64,000 bases of DNA from Rhizobiaceae bacterium CPCC 101076. Lineage in GTDB: Bacteria; Pseudomonadota; Alphaproteobacteria; Rhizobiales; Methylopilaceae. Each line of letters opens with the position of its first letter. The stretch's first letter is position 1. Location: positions 1 through 64,000 of the forward strand of contig QDFX01000004.1 in the NCBI GenBank assembly GCA_003347645.1, read 5' to 3'. This document shows positions 34,417 to 44,043 of this stretch, in pieces. Below the pieces are notes generated by a model. That model saw only the letters and a list, made by a program, of their open reading frames with translations. It was not told where the DNA came from and searched no databases. The position numbers and the translations under genes were made by a program.

Positions 34417-35142
34417 ATGCAAAGCGCACTTTACGTCTCGCTCTCCGCGCAGGTCGCGCTCGAGAACCGGCTGACCACTCTGGCCGGCAACGTCGCCAAT
34501 GCCGGCACCGCCGGCTATCGCGCCGACGAGATCAAATTCGACACCTTCCTGTCGCGCGCGGCCAACGATCCGGTGAACTTCGCGTCGACCGGCAAGACCT
34601 ACATCTCCCGCGACAAGGGCGCCCTGAAGCAGACCGGCAACGACCTTGACGTCGCGGTCGACGGCGAGGGCTGGCTCGCGGTGCAGACCCCGGCGGGCCT
34701 CGCCTATACCCGCGACGGCCGCATGCAGGTTTCGGCCGACGGCGTGCTGCAGAGCGTGACCGGCAATGCGATCCTGGATCCCGGAGGCGCCGCGATCATC
34801 GTCGATCCCGACGCGGGTCGCATCTCGATCGCCCGCGACGGCATGATCAGCCAGGGCGGCAATGTGGTCGGAGCGATCGGCCTCTTCCATATCGGCGACA
34901 ACGCCAATCTTGCCCGCCGCGACAATTCCGGCGTCGTGCCCGATCGTCCGGCCACGGCGGTGATCGACTTCGTCGGCGAAGGCATCAAGCAAGGCTATGT
35001 CGAGGAATCGAACGTCAATCCGATCATGGAGATGACGCGACTGATCGAGGTGACGCGCTCGTTCGAGCAGGTCACGCAGTCGATCGAGAATTCGGAGAAG
35101 TCGCTTCAGGACGCGATCCAGAAGCTCGGCCAGGTCTCGTAA
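34417..35142 (+). CDS. flgF: Flagellar proximal rod protein FlgF
   Basis: A 241-residue rod protein. The N-terminal motif is ALYVSLSAQVALENRLTTLAGNVANAGTAGYRADEIKF and the C-terminal motif VEESNVNPIMEMTRLIEVTRSFEQVTQSIE. The middle segment GNDLDVAVDGEGWLAVQTPAGLAYTRDGRM is typical of FlgF/FlgG. GGAGGAAAC precedes the start. Its presence with flgB, flgC and flgG completes the rod set. Confidence 0.94.
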   Translation: MQSALYVSLSAQVALENRLTTLAGNVANAGTAGYRADEIKFDTFLSRAANDPVNFASTGKTYISRDKGALKQTGNDLDVAVDGEGWLAVQTPAGLAYTRDGRMQVSADGVLQSVTGNAILDPGGAAIIVDPDAGRISIARDGMISQGGNVVGAIGLFHIGDNANLARRDNSGVVPDRPATAVIDFVGEGIKQGYVEESNVNPIMEMTRLIEVTRSFEQVTQSIENSEKSLQDAIQKLGQVS

Positions 35143-35154
35143 CCCGACCCTTCG

Positions 35155-36495
35155 ATGAACAACCTCCACAAGCTCGCGAACACCGTCGGCCTCGCCGCGC
35201 AGGAAGTTCCACGCGTTCGTTTCGGCGGCACCGTTTCGCAGGTCTCGCCCGAGGCCTATCGCATCACCGGCCTATCACAGCACGTGAAGCTCGGTGATCG
35301 CATCGAACTCGATGCCGCGCACGGCTCGCAGACCGGCGAGGTGCTCCGCATCGACGGCATGGGCGTCACGGTGAAGCCGTTCGGCACCCGCATCGAAGCG
35401 GGCCTCGGCGCCTTCGCCTATCGCGCCGGCGCGGTCGCGCTCTGTCCGCATCCGAGCTGGAAGGGCCGTGTCATCGACTCGATGGCGAAACCCATCGACG
35501 GCCTCGGCGATCTCGTTCCGGGCGACATCCCGGTGCCGATCGACGGCCGCCCGCCGAACCCGCTGAAGCGCGCCCGCGTGAAGCAGCCGCTCAAGACCGG
35601 CGTCCGATCGTTCGACCTCTTCACCCCGATTTGCGCCGGCCAGCGCATCGGCATCTTCGCGGGCTCGGGCGTCGGCAAGTCGACGACGCTTTCGATGATC
35701 GCCCGCTCGCAGGATTTCGACACCGTCGTCATCGCTCTTGTCGGCGAGCGCGGCCGCGAGGTCCGCGAATTTCTCGACGACGCGCTCGGCGACAACCGTG
35801 CCCGCTCCGTCACCGTGGTCTCCACCGGCGACGAAAGCCCGATGATGCGCCGCATGGCGCCGAAGACCGCAATGGCGATCGCCGAATATTTCCGCGACCG
35901 CGGCGAGTCGGTCCTGCTGATCGTCGATTCCGTCACCCGCTTCGCCCATGCCGCGCGCGACGTCGCGCTGGCGGCCGGCGAACCGGCCGTCGCGCGTGGC
36001 TATGCGCCGAGCGTCTTCACCAGCCTGCCCGAACTTCTCGAACGCGCCGGCCCCGGCGAGGAAGAAGGCGGCGGCACGATCACCGGCATCTTCGCCGTCC
36101 TCGTCGACGGCGACGACCACAACGACCCCGTCGCCGATAATATCCGCGGCACGCTCGACGGCCATATCGTGCTCGACCGCACGATCGCCGATCAGGGCCG
36201 CTATCCGGCGGTGAACGTCCTGTCCTCGATCTCGCGTCTCGCCCAGCACGTCTGGAGCGACGAGGAACGCGCTTTGATCCTGCGTCTCCGCAACCTGATC
36301 TCGCGCTTCGAGGACACGCGCGACCTGCGCCTGATGGGCGGCTACCAGCCCGGCCATGACGGAGAGCTCGACCAGGCCGTCACCATCGTGCCGAAGATCT
36401 ACGACGCGCTCCGCCAGAGCCCGTCGGATCCGACGAGCCGCGACGCCTTCCGCGAACTCGCGGAAATGCTGCAGGGACCACCGCAGGCAGCCTGA
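35155..36495 (+). CDS. fliI: Flagellar export ATPase FliI
   Basis: A 446-residue hexameric ATPase. Walker A is GSGVGKST (residues 170-177), and Walker B is within VLLIVDSVTRFAHAARD. It has type-III-ATPase features such as LLERAGPGEEEGGGTITGIFAVLVDGDDHNDPVADNIRGTLDGHIVLDR. It couples ATP hydrolysis to delivery of substrates to FlhA/FlhB. The likely regulator FliH-like is at 10645. It ends the plus-strand operon before a bidirectional terminator. Confidence 0.97.
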   Translation: MNNLHKLANTVGLAAQEVPRVRFGGTVSQVSPEAYRITGLSQHVKLGDRIELDAAHGSQTGEVLRIDGMGVTVKPFGTRIEAGLGAFAYRAGAVALCPHPSWKGRVIDSMAKPIDGLGDLVPGDIPVPIDGRPPNPLKRARVKQPLKTGVRSFDLFTPICAGQRIGIFAGSGVGKSTTLSMIARSQDFDTVVIALVGERGREVREFLDDALGDNRARSVTVVSTGDESPMMRRMAPKTAMAIAEYFRDRGESVLLIVDSVTRFAHAARDVALAAGEPAVARGYAPSVFTSLPELLERAGPGEEEGGGTITGIFAVLVDGDDHNDPVADNIRGTLDGHIVLDRTIADQGRYPAVNVLSSISRLAQHVWSDEERALILRLRNLISRFEDTRDLRLMGGYQPGHDGELDQAVTIVPKIYDALRQSPSDPTSRDAFRELAEMLQGPPQAA

Positions 36496-36505
36496 TCGGG
36501 GCAAC

Positions 36506-36535
36506 AAAAAAGGCCGCGCTATGCGCGGCCTTCTT
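36506..36535. terminator. Bidirectional terminator between fliI and the flgE operon end
   Basis: A 9-bp perfect inverted repeat (36511-36519 and 36523-36531, 3-nt loop) flanked by A-run on the left and TTCTT on the right. It can end fliI on the plus strand and the 36554-37006 gene on the minus strand. Confidence 0.88.
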
Positions 36536-36553
36536 GCCAATTCGGCGACGCTC

Positions 36554-37006
36554 TTACTGGCGCAGCGCCTCACGTGAGAAATAGTTGATCTGCTCGACCA
36601 GGACGTCCTGCACGATATCCGCGTTCAGCCGCACATTGACCTTCTCGCGAACCGACTTCGTCAGCTCCTTGAGGTCGTAGCGCTCGATGTGGTCGAGATC
36701 GATGTTGTCGTCGCCATAAAGCGCCCGGAACGTCTCGTCGGTGACGAGGAGGCCCGGCGGCACTATCGCCTCCTTCAGGCGCGCGCTGTCGGCGGTGTAG
36801 ACGAGCTGCACGACGGTATAGCCGTTCAGCTTGCCTTCGCGGATCATCGGCACGTTGATCGGCTGCGTCTTCTCGTACTGGAGACCCTCCCATTCGGAAG
36901 TCTCCATCATCTCCTTGCCGCCACCAATCAGCCAATAGGCCGTCAGATAACCGGACAGGAGCGTCACGGCGCAGACCCAGATTCCGGTGATGACGATCCG
37001 GCTCAT
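36554..37006 (-). CDS. FliL-like single-pass membrane protein of unknown function
   Basis: A 150-residue protein: an N-terminal membrane helix (IVITGIWVCAVTLLSGYLTAYWLIG), then a periplasmic domain with strands (INVPMIREGKLNGYTVVQLVYTADSARLKEAI) and a C-terminal part (LKELTKSVREKVNVRLNADIVQDVLVEQINYFS). The architecture and the closing pattern (VRLxxDIVxDVLVEQINYF) recall FliL (VRDLIIESFVVQ), so it may be a FliL paralogue acting near stators. This is pattern-based inference; no named family is recognised. It is the last gene of the flgE operon, and its start overlaps the FlgN-like gene by 4 bp. Confidence 0.65.
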   Translation of the reverse strand: MSRIVITGIWVCAVTLLSGYLTAYWLIGGGKEMMETSEWEGLQYEKTQPINVPMIREGKLNGYTVVQLVYTADSARLKEAIVPPGLLVTDETFRALYGDDNIDLDHIERYDLKELTKSVREKVNVRLNADIVQDVLVEQINYFSREALRQ

Positions 37007-37476
37007 TGCGACGCACCATGATGCCCGGCCGGCGCCGAATAGGTGCCGTCGGACTCAGCCGCGCGGATCGCCTCGGTCAGAATGGAAGAGATCTCGCGCG
37101 TCGCATCGAGATGCGTCTTCAGCATGGTGCGGTTGCGCTCCAGCCGGTCGCGCAAATCCTCGAGGCGGTTGCGGACCTCTTCGCCGATATTCGTCGGATC
37201 GATCGAGCGCACGGCGCGGGTCAGTTCGAGCAGGCCGTGGCTCTTGCGATAGTTGAAATCATCGAACGACGCCGTCTTGCCGGTGCGAAGCGCGTCGGTC
37301 TCCTGATCGACGACCTCTTCCAGCCGGCCGATCGCCTTGAACAGCGCAAGCACCTCGATCGGGGTCGCCTCTTCCGTACCCTCCCAGTCGACATCGGGAG
37401 CAGTCAGCACCGGCATCGCATCCGAGCCGGAGGCCGCATCATTGGAAACTGCCAAGGTGAGGCGCGGTTCGTTCAT
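37003..37476 (-). CDS. FlgN-like export chaperone for hook-associated proteins
   Basis: A 157-residue mostly helical protein. The pattern LFKAIGRLEEVVDQETDALRTGKTASFDDFNYRKSHGLLEL, then a second long helix LRDRLERNRTMLKTHLDATREISSIL and the final SDGTYSAPAGH, matches the FlgN scheme (two helices, closing dGxY segment). FlgN chaperones FlgK and FlgL, both encoded in the same operon (42962-45489). The N-terminal 30 residues are disordered. Assigned by pattern and context. Confidence 0.65.
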   Translation of the reverse strand: MNEPRLTLAVSNDAASGSDAMPVLTAPDVDWEGTEEATPIEVLALFKAIGRLEEVVDQETDALRTGKTASFDDFNYRKSHGLLELTRAVRSIDPTNIGEEVRNRLEDLRDRLERNRTMLKTHLDATREISSILTEAIRAAESDGTYSAPAGHHGASQ

Positions 37477-37506
37477 GTCATGTTACTCCGAAGCTCGAAC
37501 GGGAAA

Positions 37507-38115
37507 TCAGAAACGGGAAATGTTGGCGTGCATCGCGGCCAGCTGTGCCGGCTGGGAAACGGGCGGCTGGCGATCCGGCATCTGCGCGTCCTTGTTCAGC
37601 AGCCGATCGGCGATGCCGATGCCGCCGGAGCGCGCCATCTGCTTGCCGAGCTGCTCGGCCAGCATGGATTTCCAGATGTCGCCGGCGGTGCCCTCGCCGT
37701 AAACCTGCTCGGCGTTCTGCGGCAGCATCGAGCCGATGAAGCTCTGCAGAACCATCGCCTCGAAATCCTGCATCGCCTTGGTACGGCGATCGGCGCCGGA
37801 CGGACCGGCGTCGGCGACGCGCGTGGTCGTGGCGGTGTCGTTGCGCATCTTCAGCCGGGCGCGGTTGACGTCGAACGGCATGGACGGCTCGTAGCTGTAG
37901 GGAACCTGCTTGGCCGAGGCGAGGTGCGTCTTCGCCTGATCGAGAGCCTTCTCGATCTTCGGCTTCGCTCCTTCGACCTTTTCCATCACATCGGCGAACT
38001 GCGTGTTCGCGGTCTCGCCGAGCTTCTGCAGCTTGGCGGTCGCGACCCTCAGCTTTTCGGGGTTCGCGGCTTGCGAGACCTCGAGGATGATGTCCGACGG
38101 GGGTTTGATCGCCAT
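37507..38115 (-). CDS. FlgJ N-terminal-like rod-binding protein
   Basis: 202 residues. The rod-binding domain is at about 110-170: AMQDFEAMVLQSFIGSMLPQ, then GTAGDIWKSMLAEQLGKQMARSGGIGIADRLL, matching the N-terminal (rod-capping) half of FlgJ. The muramidase half is absent; the window's transglycosylase (6247-6822) is a candidate for that task. The N-terminal 100 residues are an extension with helices. It lies between the FliJ-like and FlgN-like genes in the flgE operon. Confidence 0.8.
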   Translation of the reverse strand: MAIKPPSDIILEVSQAANPEKLRVATAKLQKLGETANTQFADVMEKVEGAKPKIEKALDQAKTHLASAKQVPYSYEPSMPFDVNRARLKMRNDTATTTRVADAGPSGADRRTKAMQDFEAMVLQSFIGSMLPQNAEQVYGEGTAGDIWKSMLAEQLGKQMARSGGIGIADRLLNKDAQMPDRQPPVSQPAQLAAMHANISRF

Positions 38116-38162
38116 CAGCGAACTCCGGGAACCTGATATCCGGAGAGCGTAGAGGCTCTAGC

Positions 38163-38573
38163 TTACGGCAGGCTGGTGTCGGGCTTCCGGGCGAGGAATT
38201 GTTCGATCAACCCTTCGAGCTCGCGCTTGCCCTGGACCGCGTCGACTTCTCTCGAGACCTTGTCGATCATGGTCTCCGCGAATTTCGCGTGACGCGCCTG
38301 CACCAGTACGCGCTGGGTCTGGAACGCCTTGATCGGCTGCAATGCCTGTTGTCGTTCATTGACGCGTTTGAGCCGCCCGGCCATGTCATCAACGAACAGG
38401 CCGTGCAGCGCGTCGTCGTCGTTCAGCGCGGTGATGAGCACCTGGCGCTTGTTGTTGAGCTCGGCTTCCTCGGCGTGCAGGTGCGCCAGCCTGATCTCCT
38501 CGATGCGTTTCAGCTGATGACGGAGGTCAGCGATCCGGCGGATCGAGCGGAGGCGTTTCGCGTCGGCCGTCAT
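38163..38573 (-). CDS. FliJ-like coiled-coil export protein
   Basis: A 136-residue, strongly helical, charged protein without signal or membrane segments (RIADLRHQLKRIEEIRLAHLHAEEAELNNKRQVL ... ERQQALQPIKAFQTQRVLVQARHAKFAETMIDKVSREVD). Length, coiled-coil nature and position in a type III export operon fit FliJ, which escorts chaperones to the FlhA/FliI gate. FliJ is poorly conserved, so this is context-based. Its ATG overlaps the fliR stop (ATGA). Confidence 0.6.
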   Translation of the reverse strand: MTADAKRLRSIRRIADLRHQLKRIEEIRLAHLHAEEAELNNKRQVLITALNDDDALHGLFVDDMAGRLKRVNERQQALQPIKAFQTQRVLVQARHAKFAETMIDKVSREVDAVQGKRELEGLIEQFLARKPDTSLP

Positions 38574-39322
38574 TCGTTGGCCAGCCAGTCCGCGAAACCC
38601 ATCACGAAGAGCTGCTGGAATTCGCCCGCCGTGAAGTAGAACAGCAGCAGCCCGCCCATCAGCACGAACGGCATCGAGACGAAATAGACCGGGATGGTCG
38701 GCGTCATCTTGTTCAGGAGGCCGAGCGCGAAATTGACGATCAGGCCATATATGATGAACGGGCTCGCGAGGCGGAGCGCCAGCATGAAAGCGGTGCCGAG
38801 CGTGTCGGTGATCTGGATCAGGCCCGATTGCGGATCGAAGCCGCCATTGATCGGCAGCGCCGAATAGGAATTCATCGTCGCCCGCAGCACCATCAGATGC
38901 TGGTCGGTCATGAAGAACAGCAATGTGGCTGTCATCATGACGAGCGTCGTCATCGTCGGCACGCCTTCAAAATCCTCGATCGGCGTGCCCGGCATGGAAT
39001 AGCCGATCGTCGTGGCCATTGCATGAGCGAGCGTCTGCAGAGCGAGGAAGAAGATGCGGCCGAGAAAGCCGATCATCACGCCGATCAGGGTCTCGGTGCC
39101 GATGACCTGGACGAGCGTCAGCGGCTCGTCGTTCGGGATCGAGGCCTTCACCGAATCCACCATCAGCGGCGCCACGGCGAGGGTGATCGCGACCGCCAGG
39201 AAAAGCCGGATCTGCATCGGAACACGCGGGCTTGAAACACCCGCCATCAGCATCAGGCAGCCGCCGATGCGGCAGAAGATGACGAAGACGGCCAGGATCG
39301 TGTCCGAGCCGATCCCGATCAT
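38570..39322 (-). CDS. fliR: Flagellar export gate protein FliR
   Basis: A 250-residue membrane protein with about six hydrophobic helices and the family segments ([87 protein letters not shown]). It forms the gate with FliP and FliQ. It starts in the flhA stop (ATGA). Confidence 0.96.
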   Translation of the reverse strand: MIGIGSDTILAVFVIFCRIGGCLMLMAGVSSPRVPMQIRLFLAVAITLAVAPLMVDSVKASIPNDEPLTLVQVIGTETLIGVMIGFLGRIFFLALQTLAHAMATTIGYSMPGTPIEDFEGVPTMTTLVMMTATLLFFMTDQHLMVLRATMNSYSALPINGGFDPQSGLIQITDTLGTAFMLALRLASPFIIYGLIVNFALGLLNKMTPTIPVYFVSMPFVLMGGLLLFYFTAGEFQQLFVMGFADWLANE

Positions 39323-41412
39323 GAAATCGTACCCAACGCCTCGACCTCGACGCCGCGCGCGATCTCGACGTGCGAGAGCACCGGCATTGCCGGGAACAGA
39401 CGTTCGATGATCAGGCGCACATACGGGCGAGCTTCCGGCGCCGTGACCACTGTAAACGTGTGGCCCTGGGCGATCCGCGCACGCACCGCTTCCGTCGCCT
39501 CGTTGCCGAACTGCTCGATCAGGCGCGGATCGATGTCGAACTCGACGACTTCGCCCTTGTTGTCGCGCTTCAGGCCCTGGTGGAAGGCGAGGTCCCAGCG
39601 ATTGCCGAGACGCAGCACCTTCAGCACGCCGCCCTCGGCGAGGTCGCCGCAGATCTGCTGGGCGATGCGCATGCGCACGTGCTCGACGATCTGCTCGGAG
39701 CGGCGGACATGCGGGGCGATCTCGGCGACCGCTTCGAGGATGAGATGCAGGTTGCGGATCGAGACGCGCTCGGCGAGCAGGAGCTTCAACACCGCCTGGA
39801 GGCCGGAATAAGAAATCTGCGACGGGCAGATATCCTCGACCAAGCGCTTGTATTCGGGGTCGAGCCGGTCGATCAGCGTACGCATGTCCTTATAGGACAG
39901 GAGCTGCGGGAGGTTGTTGCGGATCACCTCGCTGAGGTGGGTCAGCATCACCGACATGTTGTCGATGGGCGTGAAGCCGTCGCGGGTGATCTCGTTCACA
40001 TAGTTCTGCGAGATCCACATCGCCTTCATCCCGAAGGCGGGCTCGCGTGTATCGTCGCCGGGCACGTCGGGGGCGCCGGCATCGCCGGTGATGACCATGA
40101 CCTCGCCGATGCGCAATTCCTGCGCCGCGATGACGGTGCCGTGGATCTTGATGCGGTATTCCTTTTGGGGCACCGCGACGCTGTCGGCCAGTTTGATATC
40201 CGGCACGACGAAGCCGTATTGCTGCGCGAACTTGCGACGCATCTTGCTGACGCGGTGCGCCAGTTCGCCATGCGCGTTCATCATCTGCGTCGAGAGCTGT
40301 TTGCCGAGGCAGAGTTCGATCTCGTTGGTCTTCAGCGATTCCTTGACCGAGTCCTTGGTGTCGACCTTGGTCGCGAGTTCCTTCTCGATCTTCTCGGCTT
40401 CCGCGAACGCCAGCCGCTCTGCCCGCTTGCGCGGGATCGAATGCGCGATGAAGCCCATCAGACCGGCTGGAATGGCGAACGGCAGGAACGGCAGGCCCGG
40501 CACGAGCGACAGCGCCAGCAGCAGGAACGCCGCGACGGACAGTGCCTTCGGATAACCGCCGAGCTGACCCATGACGGCCTGCTCGGCCGAGCCGCGCGTG
40601 CCGCCCTTCGACACGAGGAGACCCGCGGCGAGCGAAACGACGAGCGCCGGGATCTGGGTGACGAGACCGTCGCCGACGGCGAGCTTCACGAACACGTCGG
40701 CCGCGTCGCCGAGTTCCATGCCATGGCGCGTCGCGCCGATGACGATGCCGCCGAAGATGTTGACGGCGGTGATGATCAGACCAGCGATCGCGTCGCCGCG
40801 GACGAATTTCGATGCGCCGTCCATCGAACCGAAGAACGCGCTCTCCTCCTCCAGCTCGCGGCGCCGTTCCTGGGCCTGCTTGTCGCTGATCAGGCCGGCG
40901 GACAGATCGGCGTCGATCGCCATCTGCTTGCCGGGGATCGCGTCGAGGGTGAAGCGCGCCCCGACTTCGGCGATACGCGTCGCGCCCTTGGTGATGACGA
41001 CGAAATTGACGGTGATGAGGATGCCGAAGATGACGAGACCGATGACGAAGTCGCCGCTCATCACGAATTTCGCGAAGCCCTGGATGATGTGACCTGCCGC
41101 GCCATCGCCGGCATGGCCGCCGGCCAGGATCTGGCGCGTCGTCGCGACGTTCAGCGCCAGTCGCAAGAGCGTCGCGATCAGCAGGATCGTCGGGAATGAC
41201 GAGAATTCGAGCGGCCGCTGAATCCATAGCGCGACCATCAGGATCAGCACAGAAAGCGCGATCGAAATCGCCAGTCCCGCATCGATCATGATCGGGGGGA
41301 TCGGCAGGAACAGGATCGTCAGGATGATGACGATGCCGACGGCAAAGCCGATATCGCGTGCGCCGCCTCCGGTCGCGGGGCTTTGCGTCGCGCTAATCGT
41401 TGCGTCGGCCAT
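39319..41412 (-). CDS. flhA: Flagellar export gate protein FlhA
   Basis: A 697-residue protein. Eight membrane helices occupy about 20-320, with the FHIPEP signature region ([41 protein letters not shown]). A charged linker (330-370) leads to the large cytosolic ring domain that docks chaperone-substrate complexes. It lies 18 bp after fliQ and overlaps fliR by 4 bp. Full length. Confidence 0.97.
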   Translation of the reverse strand: MADATISATQSPATGGGARDIGFAVGIVIILTILFLPIPPIMIDAGLAISIALSVLILMVALWIQRPLEFSSFPTILLIATLLRLALNVATTRQILAGGHAGDGAAGHIIQGFAKFVMSGDFVIGLVIFGILITVNFVVITKGATRIAEVGARFTLDAIPGKQMAIDADLSAGLISDKQAQERRRELEEESAFFGSMDGASKFVRGDAIAGLIITAVNIFGGIVIGATRHGMELGDAADVFVKLAVGDGLVTQIPALVVSLAAGLLVSKGGTRGSAEQAVMGQLGGYPKALSVAAFLLLALSLVPGLPFLPFAIPAGLMGFIAHSIPRKRAERLAFAEAEKIEKELATKVDTKDSVKESLKTNEIELCLGKQLSTQMMNAHGELAHRVSKMRRKFAQQYGFVVPDIKLADSVAVPQKEYRIKIHGTVIAAQELRIGEVMVITGDAGAPDVPGDDTREPAFGMKAMWISQNYVNEITRDGFTPIDNMSVMLTHLSEVIRNNLPQLLSYKDMRTLIDRLDPEYKRLVEDICPSQISYSGLQAVLKLLLAERVSIRNLHLILEAVAEIAPHVRRSEQIVEHVRMRIAQQICGDLAEGGVLKVLRLGNRWDLAFHQGLKRDNKGEVVEFDIDPRLIEQFGNEATEAVRARIAQGHTFTVVTAPEARPYVRLIIERLFPAMPVLSHVEIARGVEVEALGTIS

Positions 41413-41430
41413 GATCGCGTTCTCTGTCCC

Positions 41431-41697
41431 TTAGAAGCCGGTTTCGATCCGGCCGTAGACCATCTGGGTGAATGTCAGCATCTGCGCGCCGATGAACGGC
41501 CCGGTGGCGATGATGACGAGCAGGATCGCGACGATCTTCGGGATGAAGGTCAGCGTCATTTCCTGCACCTGGGTCAGCGCCTGGAGCAGCGCGATGCTGA
41601 TGCCGACGAACATCGCGACCAGGACCGCGGGGCCCGAGCCGACGATGACCGTCCAGATCGCATCGCGGACGATGTCGAGTGCATCAACCTCGTTCAT
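41431..41697 (-). CDS. fliQ: Flagellar export gate protein FliQ
   Basis: An 88-residue protein with two membrane helices and the family pattern (DAIWTVIVGSGPAVLVAMFVGISIALLQALTQVQEMTLTFIPKI). It starts with a 1-bp TGATG overlap of the flgD stop. Confidence 0.96.
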   Translation of the reverse strand: MNEVDALDIVRDAIWTVIVGSGPAVLVAMFVGISIALLQALTQVQEMTLTFIPKIVAILLVIIATGPFIGAQMLTFTQMVYGRIETGF

Positions 41698-42098
41698 CAG
41701 GTGATGACGACGCCGGGTCCGAGGATGATCGACTTGCCGTTGTCGAGCTCGGCCACCGCACCGTTGTTGACGATGCGAACCGCCTTCACCTCGCCGGTGA
41801 TCGTGCCGTCTTCCGACGTCAGCGTGCGGCCGATGATGCCGTCGGCCTGCGATAGCGCGATCGATGACAGCATGCTGTCGAGCTTCGCGTTCGTCTGCAT
41901 CGCCTGCTCGACCTGCGAGAACGTGGCGAACTGGGCGACATATTGCGACGCGTCGGTCGGCGCGGTCGGATCCTGGTTCTTCATCTCCGCCATCAGGAGC
42001 TTGAGGAACGAGTCGTAGTCCATAGACGCACCGGTTTCGGTCGAAGTGGACTGGCTTTGCGTTTGCGCCGTTGAGGCGCTGTTGGTCGAGACCTGCAT
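41697..42098 (-). CDS. flgD: Flagellar hook-capping protein FlgD (short rhizobial type)
   Basis: 133 residues. The conserved N-terminal hook-cap motif is MDYDSFLKLLMAEMKNQDPTAPTDASQYVAQFATFSQVEQAMQTNAKL, followed by a short beta-rich part (IIGRTLTSEDGTITGEVKAVRIVNNGAVAELDNGKSIILG). The Ig-like domain of enterobacterial FlgD is missing, as usual in this order. AGGAG precedes the start. It scaffolds FlgE assembly. Confidence 0.93.
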   Translation of the reverse strand: MQVSTNSASTAQTQSQSTSTETGASMDYDSFLKLLMAEMKNQDPTAPTDASQYVAQFATFSQVEQAMQTNAKLDSMLSSIALSQADGIIGRTLTSEDGTITGEVKAVRIVNNGAVAELDNGKSIILGPGVVIT

Positions 42099-42114
42099 GA
42101 TCGTCGTCTCCTAG

Positions 42115-42561
42115 TCAGGCGGCCGCCGTCGGCGCCGCTGCGTGGGTTTCTGCGCGGGGAAAGCTGCGCTCGCCTGCGAGCACCCGTTCTTCGACGGGAA
42201 ACATCGCGCGGATCGTCTTCAGCGCGTCGAACAGGCGGTCGTTGCCGATCTGCGTTTCGACGGTGCCGAGACCCGCGATGATGTCCTCGTTGTCCAGGGT
42301 GCGGTTGAGCGAGGCGAGCAGTCCCTCGACGATCCGGCCCGCATTCTCCGAGTTCGGCTTGTCGATCAGCATCAGCTGGATCGCGAAGTAGAGCTGGCGA
42401 AGCGGCGTCGTCGTTTCCTCGGGCTGCATCACATGCGCCTCGAGCAGGAAACTGACGTCGTTCAGGAGTTCGATCGACACCTTGCGGTCGACGCGGAGGA
42501 CCGCGCCGTTGACGTAGAGGCGTTCGCCGGCGCGCAGGCCGAGATGCATGGAGCGGTTCAT
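42115..42561 (-). CDS. flbT: Flagellin translation repressor FlbT
   Basis: A 148-residue protein. Conserved start: MHLGLRAGERLYVNGAVLRVDRKVSIELLNDVSFLLEAHVMQPEETTTPLRQLYFAIQLMLID. Known: FlbT of Caulobacter binds flagellin mRNA leaders and controls their translation or decay until hooks are complete; in Brucella it acts in the opposite, activating sense. A likely target here is the hairpin pair at 14091-14143. It starts in the flaF stop (ATGA). Confidence 0.95.
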   Translation of the reverse strand: MNRSMHLGLRAGERLYVNGAVLRVDRKVSIELLNDVSFLLEAHVMQPEETTTPLRQLYFAIQLMLIDKPNSENAGRIVEGLLASLNRTLDNEDIIAGLGTVETQIGNDRLFDALKTIRAMFPVEERVLAGERSFPRAETHAAAPTAAA

Positions 42562-42905
42562 GCCAGACCTGCCCGGATGATTCCGTTGATCTCGATGAGC
42601 CCGTCGAAGTTCTCCGATTCGTGGCGGCGGATCTGTTCGGCTTCCTTGATGATCCAGAGGCCGATCGAGATCAGGTCGGCGCGGAGCGCTTCCGGAAGGT
42701 CGTTCTCAGGCTGCGCCAGGTCCTCGATCAGGTAGCTCCACAACCGGCGCAGATAGAGAACGGCGTCGATCGCCTCGCGCGACTTGGAACCCTTGGTCTT
42801 GGCCAGTTCGAGAAGCTCGACGGCACGGTCCATGGCCATCGCCTCGTGCTGGCGGGAGAGGCTTACTGCGTCTCCGACGATGTCGGCATACGAAAACTGA
42901 TGCAT
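42558..42905 (-). CDS. flaF: Flagellin expression regulator FlaF
   Basis: A 115-residue helical protein with the FlaF pattern (RQHEAMAMDRAVELLELAKTKGSKSREAIDAVLYLRRLWSYLIEDLAQPENDLPEALRADLISIGLWIIKEAE). FlaF acts with FlbT on flagellin synthesis and secretion. It lies directly downstream of flgL (56-bp gap) and overlaps flbT by 4 bp. Confidence 0.94.
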   Translation of the reverse strand: MHQFSYADIVGDAVSLSRQHEAMAMDRAVELLELAKTKGSKSREAIDAVLYLRRLWSYLIEDLAQPENDLPEALRADLISIGLWIIKEAEQIRRHESENFDGLIEINGIIRAGLA

Positions 42906-42961
42906 GAAACACCACTCGGTTAAGGTCGGGACGAGCCGGTCATCCGGCTCGCGGGTTCGCG

Positions 42962-44029
42962 TCAGAGGTAATTCAGAAGGCTCAGCTGCTGCGCACGCGC
43001 GGTCAGCGCGTAGGCCATGTCGAGCTGCGTCTCGAGTGCGGTCACCCGAGTCTGCGCCTCGTAGGGGTCGACCAGTTCGAGATCGTTGATGTGCGTGTTC
43101 AGGATCTTCATCTGAACATCCATCCGGTCATTGGCGTTCTTGACCCGCTCCTGCGCAGTGCCGAGACGGGCCATGACGACCGTCGTGCTGGAGATCGCCT
43201 CGCCGACGATTTCCGCCGCCTTGTCGATGACAGTCTGATAGGCGCCCTCGGACAGGTTCGACGAGGCGAATTCGGTCACCATCGTGTAGGCCATGGCAAT
43301 CTTGCGAAACGCCGCCTCGTTGGCATTGGCCGAGGTGTCGACCAGTTCTGAGGTCGAGATACGGCTGCGGACGTTCTGGTCTGATGCCGAGGACCAGCCA
43401 GTGGTCGGGTCGGTCCAGGCGGCCGGATCGAACATCGCCGCGAAGGCGCCGTTGAGGAACGCATCCATTGCCGCCGGGGTGATGTTGATCACCGCCGGAT
43501 CGTTCTGCGCCATGCCGAACGCGGTGAGGAAGGCGTCGTCGACCGCGGCCTTCGGGCCGGTGCCCGGAACGACCGGCGTCGCGTAGTAATCGGTCACAGG
43601 GCGAACGTCGGTGTCGATGCCGGCGAAGAGATATTCGCCGTCGATCGATGTGTTCAGCGAGGCGATCAGCGCCTGGAGATTGTTCTTGGCGTCGTCCTGG
43701 ATAACGTCCGCGCCGGTGTCGCCGGTGCGAACGCCGATCAGCGAGGCGGAGAAGTCCTGCGCCATTTTCAGCATGCCTTCGAGCGCCGCCTGGCTGCCGT
43801 CGAGGCGAGACATCACGAGGCCGTTCGTATCCTTGATGCTATCGAGCCGCGCGAAGTCCTGGCGGAGCGAGACCGTGCGACCCGTCTTGTTGCCGAGTTC
43901 GAGGCCGACATCGGCCCAGCGGCCGGAGCCGAGCTCCTTGCTGTTCTTCGCAAGCTCGGCCTGCATCTTCATGATCGAGAGCCTTGTCGCGCTCGAAACG
44001 GCCTGGGTGGAGATGAATGTGGTCTTCAT
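42962..44029 (-). CDS. flgL: Hook-filament junction protein FlgL
   Basis: A 355-residue flagellin-like protein. Its N-terminus (MKTTFISTQAVSSATRLSIMKMQAELAKNSKELGSGR) and C-terminus (LVDPYEAQTRVTALETQLDMAYALTARAQQLSLLNYL) are typical for rhizobial FlgL. The ATG at 44029 has AGGTGA 7 nt upstream; a GTG three codons earlier is less likely. It lies 14 bp after flgK. No fliD is in the window. Confidence 0.93.
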   Translation of the reverse strand: MKTTFISTQAVSSATRLSIMKMQAELAKNSKELGSGRWADVGLELGNKTGRTVSLRQDFARLDSIKDTNGLVMSRLDGSQAALEGMLKMAQDFSASLIGVRTGDTGADVIQDDAKNNLQALIASLNTSIDGEYLFAGIDTDVRPVTDYYATPVVPGTGPKAAVDDAFLTAFGMAQNDPAVINITPAAMDAFLNGAFAAMFDPAAWTDPTTGWSSASDQNVRSRISTSELVDTSANANEAAFRKIAMAYTMVTEFASSNLSEGAYQTVIDKAAEIVGEAISSTTVVMARLGTAQERVKNANDRMDVQMKILNTHINDLELVDPYEAQTRVTALETQLDMAYALTARAQQLSLLNYL

Positions 44030-44043
44030 GGCTGTCACCTGGT

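Noticed and set aside
39370-41199. Long plus-strand open frame opposite flhA
   Set aside because: Arg/His/Asp-rich without recognisable domains, and flhA on the other strand is certain.
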